A stretch of 64,000 nucleotides of DNA, taken from contig NC_088804.1 of NCBI RefSeq assembly GCF_011386835.1, positions 36,753,549 to 36,817,548 on the forward strand, read 5' to 3'. The notes beneath the pieces are model-generated. The model saw nothing but the letters and a program-made list of their open reading frames with translations, was not told where the DNA came from and did not search any database. This DNA comes from Chrysemys picta bellii. Lineage: Eukaryota; Chordata; Testudines; Emydidae. Both the position numbers and the translations under genes were made by a program. Below are positions 24,844 to 38,000 of the stretch, piece by piece. Within the stretch, counting starts at the first letter, position 1, and every line of letters starts with the position of its first letter.

Positions 24844-25167
24844 CAGGGGTCGGCAACGTTTGGCACGCGGCTCGCCAGCGTAAGCACCCTAGCGAGCCGG
24901 GCCAATTTATTTATCTGCTGACGCGGCAGGTTCGGCCGATCACGGCCCCCACTCGCTGTCATTGGCCAATGGGGGCGGCGGGAAGCAGCGCGGGCGAGGG
25001 ATGTGCTGGCCGTGGTTTCCTGCCGCCCCCATTGGCCTGGGACGGCGAACCACGGCCAGTGGGGGCTGCGATCGACCGAACCTGCCGCGTCAGCAGGTAA
25101 ATAAACTGGCCCGGCCCGCTAGGGTGCTTACCCTGGCGAGCCGGGTGCCAAACGTTGCCGACCCCTG
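24844..25167. mobile_element. GC-rich hAT MITE (324 bp)
   Basis: It has the same 22-bp inverted termini as the 14650-14983 element. CCATATTC is duplicated at 24836-24843 and 25168-25175. It lies about 0.7 kb upstream of the WFDC1 start codon, so it is a recent neighbour of that gene's 5' region. Confidence 0.93.
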
Positions 25168-25891
25168 CCATATTCCTTAAATCAACTCCTTTCCCCGGGC
25201 ACAGCATTTCCAACTCGTTCCCAGCACTTGCAGGCTCCTCTTCCCCCAGTGGCCCCCTCTTCCCCTAATTTAAATCAACCTTCAAATGAAAGCTAAAGTC
25301 AACTTGTTTTAATGACCACATCCGTTTGTTTATCGTGTTTTTAAATAATTTCCTTCTGGAAACGAAGCCTCCCTCAGAGAATAAATCACCTTGTAGAAAT
25401 AGGGTACAACCCCACAAATCAGGGCATCTACTTGGGGGGGGGTGGGGGAGGGTACACAATGAGAGTACTTGTTTTCTTGGAAAGTTTGCAGCTAGAAACT
25501 GCTCGGGGCACTCCTCCAAGACCTTTCTTTCCCCCTGTAGCAGCTGCCATTTGATCCCATGCTTTGGCTTTGAATGGAGCGCCCTGAGAGAGCCAGATGT
25601 TGTGAACAAAGGTCTAAAAATAATCTGTCCAGTGATCATTCAAGGGGAATATGTGCCTCGTGGGAACACGAGATGGGAGAACCTGATCTATCTTTGAACA
25701 AGAAAGTTCAACAGCAACTCCTGGCTCCTGATTCTGGGCTCCCAAACTTTTTTTGTTTGTTTGTTTTTTTGCCTCCCAGAAGCTGCCCAGTAAAGAGCCG
25801 AGTTGCTTCAGCAGTCAGCTTTCTCCCTCCCTCTGATTCGTCTGGCTCCTTGAAAGCTGGGATCCGTATTTTTTTATTTCTCATCAGGAGC

Positions 25892-26047
25892 ATGGACTCC
25901 AGCAGCAATCGCCTGGTGCCCAAGCTGCATTTCTGCAAAAAGATCTTTGCTGCAGCCTTATGTGTCTCAATCTTACTCCCAGAATCGGGCTTTGCAAAGA
26001 ATCTCTGGAAACGTGCTCTCCATCTGAAACTGGCAGAGAAGTATGAT
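25892..26047 (+). CDS. WFDC1: WFDC1 coding exon 1 (residues 1-52)
   Basis: The ATG at 25892 has A at -3 and G at +4. The reading frame is open upstream to at least 25574, but this ATG is chosen because it starts directly before a hydrophobic signal peptide (KKIFAAALCVSILLPESGFA) followed by KNLWKRAL, as in the mammalian protein. The exon ends in a phase-0 GTGAGT donor at 26048. The upstream sequence should be 5' UTR. No TATA box is evident, and the transcription start is not determined. Confidence 0.95.
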
Positions 26048-29000
26048 GTGAGTACCTAGCTGGGGGGGGGGGGGGGGGGCATTGCATGTGAACTAGCGGG
26101 AGGCAGGCGTATGTAATGGTGTGAGTTCTCTAAGTCCAGTGTGTCCTTTGAGAATGATCAGTATTTGGATCCTACGTTTTTTCTGTTTGTAAGAGGGCTT
26201 GTTTAAGCTTGCTAGGCTGTGTTAAATTTTTACCACCTATTTGCTGCAACATGAGACATACAGATAAGGGCACACTATAACATTGAAAAATAAATTTGTA
26301 ATGCCAAAGCCACAGCCCAAGGAGGTGCTCTGCACTGGGAGAGGCTGGAGAAGGGAAACTTAACAGGAGAATGTGGTTGCAAGTGCAAAACCCATATAAA
26401 TGTGCATAGAAGTGCTAGCATGAAATACCAAAAGGAAAGTAGCATGGTGCACTGCTTAGAGCAGGGGAACTGGGAGTCAGAATTCCTGGGTTCTAAGCCC
26501 AACTCAACCACTGGCTTGGTGTGTGAGTGATCTAGGGTAAGTCACTTCATCTTTCTGTGACTCGTTTTATGCATCCACCGTAAAGTGAGGATAATATGTA
26601 CAAGGGTTTTGTGACATTTAGCTAATGAACAATTTTGTAACGTGTCTTGAGATCCATACATAAAAGGTACTATGTATATACATGTAAAGAGGTCGTTCCT
26701 GTCATGGAGCAAGTAGTTCAAGGGAGAATTCATTCTCAGGTCTGCCTCCTCGTACAGAATCATCGAAATTCAGGGCTGGAAGGGATCTGGAGAGGTCTTC
26801 TAGTGCAGCCACCTGTGCTGAGGCAGGACCAAATATACCTAGAACCATCCCTGACAACAGGTGTTTGTCTAACCTGGTCTTAAAAACTTCCAGTGATGGA
26901 AAACTCCCTGGAAGCCTGTTCCAGTGCCTATCTATCCTTAGAGTTAGAAAGTTTTCCCCAATATTTAACCTAAATCTCCATTGCTGCTGATTAATCCCAT
27001 TTCTTCTTGTTCTACCTTCAGTGGACATGGAGAACAATTGATCACCATCCTCTTTATAACAGCCCTTAACATATTCGGAGGCAGTTAGCAGGTCCCCCCT
27101 CTGTCTTTTTTTCTCAAGACTAAACATGCCCAGTTTTTTTAACCTTTCCTCATATTTCCTCATAGGTCAGGTTTTCTAAACCTTTTAGCATTTTTGTTGC
27201 TCTCCTCTGGACTCTCTGCAATTTGTACGCATCTTTCTTAGTGTGCTGCCCAGAACGGGACACAGTACTCCCGCTGAGGTCTCACCAGTGCCAAATAAAG
27301 TGGGGCAATTACCTCCGGTGGGCTACATACAGACAGAGGTGAAAGTAAAATTGAGCTCTTATTGGTACGGGGCCAGCTCTGGCCCCCCCAGAAGGGGTGG
27401 GGCCTCGGGCGGAAGGGACGGGGCTGGGGTCAGTGTCCCCCAGCCAGCCCATCTGCGCTGCCTGGCCCGCGCCACCCGGGGCTCCAGTGGCAGCGGCGGC
27501 CGGAGCCCTGGGCCCTTTTAAATCGCATCCCAGGGGCAGCTATTTCTTTCCCCCCCCCTCCATTGGCGGCTGGGGGGGCACAAAAGGGGCAACGACATTC
27601 AAGCGCTGCCACGGCAGCACTTGAAAGTCAGCGGTATGGGCCGATACTGATGGCTACTTTTTACCGGTACATCGTACCGGCCCGTACCACCTTACTTTCA
27701 CCCGTGCAGACAGCGCTCCTGTTAATATACCCCAGGATACTAGCCTTTTTCGCAATTGCATCACACTGTTGACTCTCATCCAATTTGTGATTCACTATAG
27801 TCCCCAAATCCTTTTCTACAGTACTACCACTTAGCCAGTTATTCCCCATTTGGTAGCTGTGCATGTGATGGTTCCTTCCCGAGTGTAGTACTTTGCACTT
27901 GTCTTTAGTGCATTTCAGCTTATTGATTTCAGACCAATTCTCCAATTCTTCAAGGTCATTTTAAATTCTAATTCTGTCCTCCAAAGTGCTGGCAAACCCT
28001 CCCAGCTTGGTGTCATCTGCAAATGTTATAAGCATACTCTCCACACCATTATCCCAGTTACTAATGACAATATTGACTAGTACCAGACCCAGGACAGACC
28101 CCTGCAGGACTCCACTAGATATGCCTCCCCCTCCCCCTCAGTTTGACAGTGAACAGTTAATAACTACTCTTTGAGTACAGTCTTTCAACCAGTTTTTGCA
28201 CTCACCTTATAGAAATTTCCTCTAGACCACAATTCCCTCGTTTGCTTATGAGAATGGCATGTGGATCTGTGTCAAAGCCTTACTAACAGCTTTGCCCCCT
28301 ATCCACTAGGAGAGTAACCCTGTCAACGAAGGAAATTAGATTGGTTTGGCTTGATTTGTTCTTGAGAGATAAAGTGGGTGATGTAATAACTTTAATAAAA
28401 ATTTTAAATCTTTTATTGGACCAACTTCTGTTGGCGAGAGAGACAGACTTTCCTTTTCCCCCTATGACTAGAGAGGTGTTAATGGGCCACTTCACCTTGA
28501 ATGATCCCTTGAAATATATGTTAACAACGCATGCTAAACAATCTGCTCCACCTTGCATTTAGCTGTGACACTCTGAGTACACTTCCCAGACCTGAGGAAG
28601 AGTTCTGCGTAAACTTGAAAACTTGTCTCTCTCTCCTTGTCTCTCTAATATCCTGGGACCAACATGGCTACAACACTGCAAACATGATTTGTTCTTGACT
28701 ATTCTCTGGAAGTACCTCCTCCATTCTGCCTCCCCAGACTTTTGACAGGCGTTCATTAGCACTGCTTGCTGGCGTGGGTTTCTGGCTGACATGCCGTCAT
28801 CTGGGACCAGCCTCACTCTTATCTTCAGGCCATTACAGCTGAGAACAAACCACTAAAATGCAGGAAACTTCCTGCAAAAGCACAACACGCTTTTCTAGCA
28901 AGATTCAAATGTTTCCTACCCAGTAATCCAGTTGCAATGTACTTGAAAACCCTTTTTGCCTAATTAGTATGTTGCAAAGAGAAAACTAGCCAGGCAGTTA

Positions 29001-32000
29001 GTCTCCAAAGTGGTACTAGACACTATGATCACAGTGTTCCAACTCTGAAAGGTTGTCCATCAGGATCAGTAGCAGCAAAGCTACAACTGTTCTGTGTGCA
29101 CAGAACAGAAGGGGAGGGGTTGGGCCTGAGCAAGTTTCTGGAGTTCAAAATATTCTGGGGCCAAAAGACTTTTCTCAGTATTGCCAAACGTTCAAAAATC
29201 ATGAGTCAGGCTCACCAAAAATCACGAGATTGGCTTTAAAATCATGAGATTGTGTAAAAAAACAATAGATTGGGGGTTCTTTTTATTTGCCTTCTACTTT
29301 TTGAGTCTTTAGGTTCGGGGTTTAGTGCACTGGGGTCACATTTTGAAGCTTTCTCCACAGTCACGAGGGCAAGAAACTTACTTTTTCTTTAAGCATGAAG
29401 GCTGAAATCATCACATATCCACTTGACTCCAGGAGCTGGGGCTTTAAGGAAAACAATAATTATCATGAGACGTATGACAAAATCATGAGAGTTGGCAACA
29501 CTGTTCTAAACGTCAACAAAAAGGAGGAAAAAGGTATACAATTTTAGTAAAAAGAAAATTCCTAGTTAAAAATTCAAGGCATGCTGTTTAAAGGGGATCT
29601 CAGAAAAAGGGTTGCTTTTTTTAAAGTAGCAAATTAAAAAAAAATTCACGTTGACCTTGTCCTTTTAAAAGCCAACATTGGCCAATACCTTTTGCCTCCT
29701 GAATACATTGGGTCAAAATTTCAGCCATTGTTAAGCTGGCATCTGTTTCTGCATGCTCAAGTTTGATTGGCCCACAAAGTAGATGCTAAACTTGTTTTAC
29801 GTGTGCACTGTTGGTGCAGGCACCCAGCTACTCCAGAGGAGCCCAGCGAATGGGTTGTGCACAACGAGAGGTTGGGCACTCACATTAGCAGGCACAACTA
29901 AGGGCCACAAAGACAAAATGCCAGGGGCTATGGCCCATGAGGCTGACAATGACATGTTCAGTAGCAGACTTGCTCTGCACACGCGACAGGTGTTTTGTGA
30001 AGTGTGGTGCACTGGGAAAAAATACCATTATTATTAACAATAATAAGTTTGCCATGTTGCAAAACCACTGTGAAGTCAAAATCTGCAGTCTTCTGCTTTC
30101 CACAAAAACTATGAAGCAAAAGACCCAGACAGATAGGATCCTATGTTTTGATGTTCAGACAGCTTGTTCTATAAAGGCACAGAATCCTTTCCCTTAAATA
30201 CGCCCTTCTCCTGGAACCCGTGGCTTTTCAAAGGACTGTTTTTCTGGCAGCAGCTAATCCAGGTGCTACTGATCTGGCAAGCTCAGGAGTATCACTTTCT
30301 CTAGGAGGGGGTGGAAGCTGCATTTCTCTCTCCCTTCCCTTGCACGCTTGAAGAAGGAGAGTTCCAGTGTCTGACTTTTCCCTTTGCAGAGTCTCTCTCT
30401 GTCTGGTGTCTGGTTCTGCACCAATGTGCTGCATTGTCCATGCCTGGCTGACTGCACACCAGTCATGCAAAGTGGGGAATGCTCCTGTGATCAGCCTTTT
30501 TCTTTCTCCACCTAGACCCTCGCATCTCATCGGACAGGGTTGTCTTTTTGGGGAAGAGGGAACATTGTTCTTAGTCCGTTGTTTGACCTGCCCCAAGCTA
30601 ATGTATTTGTTGCCTCCTGCTTATACCGAGAACTGTATTTAGAATGAATGCAGGATCATGTTTCGGATCCTTTGCTTCTGACAGCAAAAGGAAGGAGTGG
30701 GAATATTTGGGACATTCAGTTTTAGCCACGTTAGATTTCAGTTGATGGAAGGATGTCAGAGACGCAATCAGTGATACAAGAGTGGCCCAAAGGGAAGAGG
30801 TTGGGGTTGGAACAACAGATTTGTGCGGTATTAACCTAGAAGTGCAATCAGATGGAGTCCCGAGGGATAGGGCATAGTGAGACAGCAGAGGGCCAAAGAT
30901 GTAACCCAGTGGGAATCCCTATCGAGAGTGGGAGAAGTTTCCAAAGATCTAGCAGTAGCAGTGAAATGGAGATGATGATCTATCAGGTATTCCTATCCCT
31001 CGTTTCCATGAATATGCACATCATGCACAAGATGTTTATTCTTTATTGTTTCAGAGGAAAGATGACTGGTGGCCATTAACTGAACAAATCTCACCAATCA
31101 CACGGCACACACTGAAATCAATGGCAACACTCCTATTGATTTGTAGTGGGCCAAGATTGGGCTCTAAGCATTGTCTCACTAGGGCAAGCATCTAGAACAA
31201 TGAAAGGAAGCCAGCCTTGAACGTAAAGGATCTGACCCTCATCTGGTGTACATTGGTGTAGCATTATTGACTTAAATGGTGCTGTGCATATTTACACCAA
31301 ATGAGAATCTGGCCCTAATTGTGTCTCAACAGGAACCCCAACTAGAAATGTGTCCTCGCCGGATCCATTCTGCATTGTAATATCCTTATGTGCAGCAGAA
31401 ATCTATTTAGATTTCCTTGGAGTTCAAGTGTCAGTGCATTGTGCTTAGAGGCAAACTGGTTCTCATTTGCAGCAAGAAAAATATACAGGTGGATGGAATT
31501 TTTATGAAGCGGGTCAGATCCCTCAGATGTTATTGAAAGTCTGGGAATACAGTGAGTGATTTAGGATAATGAGGCTTCATTCCTTTTTTTTTTTTTTCCT
31601 AGTCACTCTGGACTTGGCGTTCCAGGTTCCTCAGCTGAACTGTTAACTTTCCACTGTTAACTAGTTTTGTTTGGAAGTCTTTAATGCAGATATCGCCATT
31701 AAAATGAGTTCATGAGCCTCCTGAGACAAACAGCAACTCGCCTCCAGGATTGAAAAATATCTTCAAGTGCAGAAATGTTAAGACTGCCAGAATCCATAAT
31801 GTTTAAAAATTCAAGTCATGCTGACAGCCAAAATGTAAATCCTAGGCAAGCTATTAAATAGGCACTCGTGGAAATCATTATTCCAAGACAGCATTAATAC
31901 AACACTTTGTAAATGCGGGAATTACTTTCCCCCCTTTTTCCAAAAAATCTTATGATACCCAAAGCAGTGGCAGCATGTTGATTAGTTATATTTTACAAAC

Positions 32001-35000
32001 ATGCTGTACAGCAGTGAATTTTTAAGTGCTGGGATATCAGAACACTAGGAACACTGAGAAAGTAAGGAGAAACTTAGTAGGGAAAAGGCCACTCTGGGAA
32101 TTCTTGGCCTTAGAACTTTTATTGTTCTAAAAGGGAAGCCACATTCATTATGGTCAACTGTTCATTATGAATTTTGCCCTTTCAATTAGTGAATCATCTG
32201 TGAATCAATCATATTCATTTTCTTTTAACTATCAGTTACCCATCTGTATTTGGTAAATATTTTTGGAAAATACATTTCAGACTATGGGTTGAGTGGCAAT
32301 AACATTTTAAATAGGAGAATAACAAATAATGAACTTCCAAAATGAATGCTTTGATGAATAATCATCCCTGCTAAAGTCTATGGAACTTTGGGGATTCCTG
32401 AACATTTTCACTGATATCCAGTGTTTGGTCTGGATTATGAATTATGAATAGACCTGGTTCCACAAAAATAAAAAAATATGTTGTGATTTAAAAAAAATCT
32501 AATTTCCCAAAATTTCAAATTTGATTTTTTTTTTTTTTTTTTGAAATTCAAAACTTCAAAATTGGAAGTTAGTGTTCTGACCAACTCTGTTGCTGGTTAA
32601 AAATGCAGGAAAGGGTGGGAAATTGGGGATATCGTCATCAAAAAAATTTCTTTTTGTTGTTGCTGTTGTTTTGCATTTTGAAATCAAAATATTGAACTTA
32701 AAAAAAAAAATCAAAGAGCTCTCATGATGAATAATGTGACCCATCAATTCATAGGAAGAGATTCTGATGCCTTTCCTCACTTTGAGGAGCACCTTACTCC
32801 ATGAGTAGTGCCTGTTAAATGCATGGATTGCTAGTGGAATAAGGTGCTTGTCAACATGATTAGGCGTATTAGAACCTGACAGTGTGAATATAACTTGGGG
32901 CTTTCATTTGTGGAAATACTGGTGAATTAGGATTTTTCCCCTTCACTTCTCAACAAATTAAAAACCAATTGTCATCTGGATTTTCCCTACCACACCCCAT
33001 GATCTACAAGCTGCAATTGTTTGTTTATTTAGAACATGGCGGGGGGGGGGGGGGGGGTTACACTACAGTTCCTAGGTAATATACTGGATGCATCTCAATC
33101 AGAGGGCATTTCAGACATCTGGGAATGTTCCCTATTATTAAGGGTGGTTCTTGTCATTGCACAAATGTAGGAGATTGGCTGAAATAAAGAAATATCATAT
33201 CGTTGTCTCTATATGTTATGCATGATCCATTACAAAGAAAGTGGAGGTAAAATCTATCATGTCAGCATTACAAAAAATATACATCATTTCCCCTTATCAC
33301 GTTGAACTGAATTGCATCAGTTTTCTATTAAATGAACTATTAGTGATTCCTAATTCCATTTTCAAATAACTGATTCCAATCCAGTCATGCCTAACAACAA
33401 GGCCATTGTAGCAGCAGCCAGTCCCAAAGTTAATAAATCGAGTTATTTGTGCACTGGCTCTCAACAGTTGCAAACTGAGGCCATCTGTTGGAATCGACAC
33501 TGCATTGCAGTGAAGCCTTTAATGTTTCCTTGTACATGGATGTAATGACAATATTTGAATGAAGGGCTGCCATGATTCCCCCCCCCCAACCTATGTCCGT
33601 GGGGTGCATTTATTTGGAAAAGGGAAAAATGAGTGATTGGAAAATTTGTTTGTGTTCTTATTTAAACAAAAGCAGTTTCCCACACATAACCATTACCAGG
33701 CCCAAGGAAACTCTTGGCAAGCAGACTTATCTTAGATGCAAATCATGGGAAATGCTTATACATTTCAGAGTAGCAGCCGTGTTAGTCTGTATCCGCAAAA
33801 AGAACAGGAGTACTTAGAGACAAACAAATTTATTAGAGCATAAGCTTTCATGGACTACAGCCCACTTCATCGGATGCATATAGAGTGGAACATATATTGA
33901 GGAGATATATATACACACATACAGAGAGCATGAACAGGTGGGAGTTATCTTACCAACTCTGAGAGCCTGAGCCATTACAAACATTGAATCTATCTCCCCT
34001 TGTAAGTACTCTCACACTTCTTATCTACCTGTCTGTACTGGGCTATCTTGATTATCACTTCAAAAGTTTTTTTTTCCTCTTACTTAATTGGCCTCTCAGA
34101 GTTGGTAAGACAACTCCCACCTGTTCATGCTGTCTGTATGTGTGTGTATATATCTCCTCAATATATGTTCCACTTTATATGCATCCGAAGAAGTGGGCTG
34201 TAGCCTACGAAAGCTTATGCTCTAATAAATTTGTTAGTCTCTAAGGTGCCACAAGTACTCCTGTTCTTTTTGCTTATACATTGTACCTGATAAACATACG
34301 GGGTGTGTTGACACTACAGGGGAGTATCCAGCTTGGGAGTTCAAGGTCTTGCAGGGGATCCTCTCCCAGGAAGTTTGTTTTGACAACACCTAGTTCAATG
34401 GGCGATACCCTAAAGACAAACATTTGCTTTCCAGAAGCGTTGTTGAGTCCCAGGGATAGGGTACCTCTGGCAGGGATGATTTAACAGTGCCCAGACATGG
34501 GGAGAATCTCTGAGTGTCAATCCAAATTCCTCTGTAACCTGATGGTGCCCTCTTGAGAACAGCCTGACTAGAGTGGTGCAATACAGCAGAGCAGGGGTCA
34601 GCAACCTTTCAGAAGCGGTGTGCCGAGTCTTCATTTATTCACTCTAATTTAAGGTTTTGCGTGCCAGTAATACACGTTAACGTTTTTAGAAGGTCTCTTT
34701 CTATAAGTCTTTAATATATAACTAAACTATTATTGTATGTAAAGTAAATTAGGTTTTTAAAATGTTTAAGAAGCTTCATTTAAAATTAAATTAAAATGCA
34801 GAGCCCCCTGGACCGGTGGGCAGGATCTGGGCAGTGTGAGTGCCACTGAAAATCAGCTTGTGTGCCGCCTTTGTCACGCATGCCATAGGTTGCCTACCCC
34901 TGCAGTAGAGAATCTGGCCCTTTGTGACTGATTTGCAAAGGCTAGGGTGCTGGATATCATTACGAGCGTGTAGGTAGATTCTTAAACCAAACACTCTGAT

Positions 35001-38000
35001 AGCAAGTTCTTTTCTTGTCTCCATTTGCAGCTTTATCATTTTGGGGCCAAATGCTGATCTCAGTTAGAGGGTGTAAATCCAGAGTAACGCCTTTGGCTTT
35101 GGTGGAGCTTATTTGGCATTGCACCTGTGTTCATGAGCGCTGAATCTGGCTATGTGAGTCTAGTTTGATCCCACTATTGGATTATAGTCAAACTTTTCTA
35201 CTCTCTGTTTCTGAAGTTTGCTCTGTTCAGTTTAGCTTAGTTTCACTTACATTCCCCAGGTTCTCTGTCTCTCTCGTGCTTAGACACACTGACACCATAT
35301 TCTTTTGCAAATCCAATAGAAGTTATTTTTTTCATACTCCAGAGCATGAATAGACACTTTGCTGGTAGCACATGGTAATAGTTAGATAGCAAAAGAGACA
35401 AGAAATGTTTGTGTCTGAAGAACATAAAAATTCGGAAGTCAAAAATCATTCCTCCGAGGAGTGATGTATTATTTAGACAATGGGTGTGATTTTCCCCTGC
35501 ATTGAGATACTTTGCATTGTCCCACCAACAGAAAGCAGCCCTAAGGCTGATGTAGCTATCCAGGGAATGCTTGCTGTGATGTGTCAGAGCCACCTGTTGT
35601 GATGTAGACCCAGTATATCTGATCCTTGGCTACCCTCTTCCCAGCCCTCTGCATAGCTTCCCAACCGCTGAGAAGAGGGTGGACCCAATCATATTCTTTT
35701 CCCCTTGGGAAAAGGGGTGTGACCAAGGGAAAAGGGCATGCCTGGGGGGCGGGCTCCCCATATTAGCTCCTTAGGGAAGTTGGCAGCTAGTGCAAATGAT
35801 AGCAGCTGCCAGCATTTGGCCCTCTAATTGACACCATGGGACTGGCCCACAGACAGCTGATGGTTGGAAGGTTACATAGGTGACTTAGAGCCAACTTTGT
35901 GTGCATGCACACCCGCATACACACACCCTTCCTTTGTTGTGCTGTGTGCTTCTCAGCTACAGACCATGACCTGGGCCACTGAATTCTCTTTCCAGGGGGT
36001 GAGGCTGACAGAGCGGTTCTCCTGATCTGAGCAGCTTGCGCAGAGAGGCTTTGCATCATCAGTATCTCACAGAGCTGAGCGCACAAGTCCTTAGGCACCG
36101 CCACGAGCAGGGAAGCACAGGAGTAGAAGCGTGACCGGTGGATAGGGCTGATCCACCTACACAGCCCTGCCCACCAGGGCAGGTGGAAACTGAGGCAGCA
36201 GTAGTGTCTGCAGAGCGCCTGAGGTGGGGAAATTGGTTCCTCCCCCTTTCCCACAGAACTCCCCCACCTCACACAGCACGTCTGAGCGCAGGGACGAGGG
36301 GTTTGGCCCATGGTGAGTAGGAATCGACCTTGAGTGGCTTGTCAATTTCTGTGGAACGCAGGGAGTTGACTCCTCGTCCAAATGCCATCTGTGTGAAGCA
36401 TGTGACTTTGTAAGCTGCTGCTTATGCTTGTCAGGGAAAGTGCCACGCTCTGCTATTTCTACTTGAGAGTTTTCCTCATCGTTTGTGTGTGATTAAGAAT
36501 AGGGCGTATTTTCCCCATAGCCAAATACAGTTTGACTTGGCACAGTATTAAATGGGCATATGTCCTCCTCTGCAGCTTCTGGTACAAAGCTGGACATTTC
36601 ATACACAGGGAATCCCAAGTCCTGAGTGTTATACAAGTCTGGAAATTAAAAAACAAAAACTTAAGGCCAAGCGTAGGCATAACTTTCAAAAATAACTGGT
36701 GATTAAGAGGCCTGATTTTCAAACAACACTGAGCACCTGCACTCTGGAAAAAAAAAGGCCCCTTAAAGGTGCCTTATGTTGGACAGGCCTAAACTATGGC
36801 ATCCCAAATCATGAATCTTGCCCAGGATTTTCAAAAATAAGAGACTATATTTAGGCTGCTTAATCCACAGGCAGACAGATTTTCAGACCTGCAGAACATC
36901 CCAGTCTTCCTCCAACGGTGCTGTCACCTAGCCAGATCATGTGTTTGATAACATAGTCTTCCAACCAAAAATATCTAATCCCATGGTGAGCATGCCTGAA
37001 AACTCCTATAGCCCCCCTGAGGTAAACTAATTTAAAAGGTCAGAGGAGGGGAAAAGCAGAACATTCAGAACTCTGATACTACAGGTGAGGCATAAGATAT
37101 TGTCCAGAAAGGGAACAGATTAGGCACCAAATGCATGAAAGAAAGATTAAGCTTCTTTTCAAGGCCTTCAGTTACTAATCTCACTTTACAGGAAGGTTTT
37201 AAATTAGTAAAAGGCTGCTGGAATTAATCACAACAAACACAGAATGATTATGAAACACAGGAACAATAAGACCTCTATATCATCATCTTCATTTCAACTG
37301 ATCTCTCTTTCTCGCTAGAATATTTTTAAGGCACCAGTTACTGAAGTGCCTACTGCCTTTCTCTCTTACTCTCTCAGACAAGTGTAATGGACATTTTAGG
37401 GATTTAAAAATTAGACTCCTGAACGCTTCCACATCATTAAAACAATGTAATAAATAGTAGTACTTGGGTAACACATTTCATCAACTGATCTCCAAACACT
37501 TTGCTAAAATAGCGACAGATTAGAATCTTCACTTTACAGGTGGGGAAACTGAGGCACGGGGTGGTGGGGCCACTTCCTCGATGAATACTTGAAGTCAGTC
37601 GCTTCTTAATGCTCACTCCAGCTATTTCAGTTTGCAATATGTTTGGTGTTGACCAAATGTTCTCCCTTATGCCAAATCTGTGTTTTCTCTTTTTTTATTG
37701 TTTTGCAAGGATTATGAGTACCCTCTTCATTCTCACAGCGCCCACTACCAGAAGAATGACCGCTGCCCCCCACCCCCGCAGACTTTACCAGAGCGAGCAT
37801 GTGAGGTGCCCAGCTGCCGTTCAGATTCCGAATGTGAAAGACACAAGCGTTGTTGTTACAATGGGTGCATCTATGCCTGCTTAGAATCAGTACAGCCACC
37901 TCCAGGTATGGTGGGCTGTGAAATCAAACTGCTTCAGAAAGAAATGTCCACAATGTTGCCCAGATACAAATAGAAACAGCTGCAGTAACAATGGTAGGCT

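Larger units (their letters stand above)
26048..37709 (+). other. WFDC1 intron 1 (11.7 kb)
   Basis: The intron runs from GTGAGT to TTTGCAAG. It begins near a G-homopolymer (26061-26079) and holds a MIR, a split CR1, Penelope-like copies and hAT elements listed separately. No additional exon is recognised in it; 29504-33752 and 34911-37709 contain nothing I can classify beyond short palindromic repeats and a G-homopolymer at about 33039-33057. Confidence 0.75.

Noticed and set aside
1..25891. KCNG4, the gene expected upstream of WFDC1
   Set aside because: No potassium-channel exon or T1 domain sequence was seen in this stretch.
35787..36311. 174-codon minus-strand frame in intron 1
   Set aside because: No known motif; it lies in the intron of a gene on the other strand without any homology I recognise.
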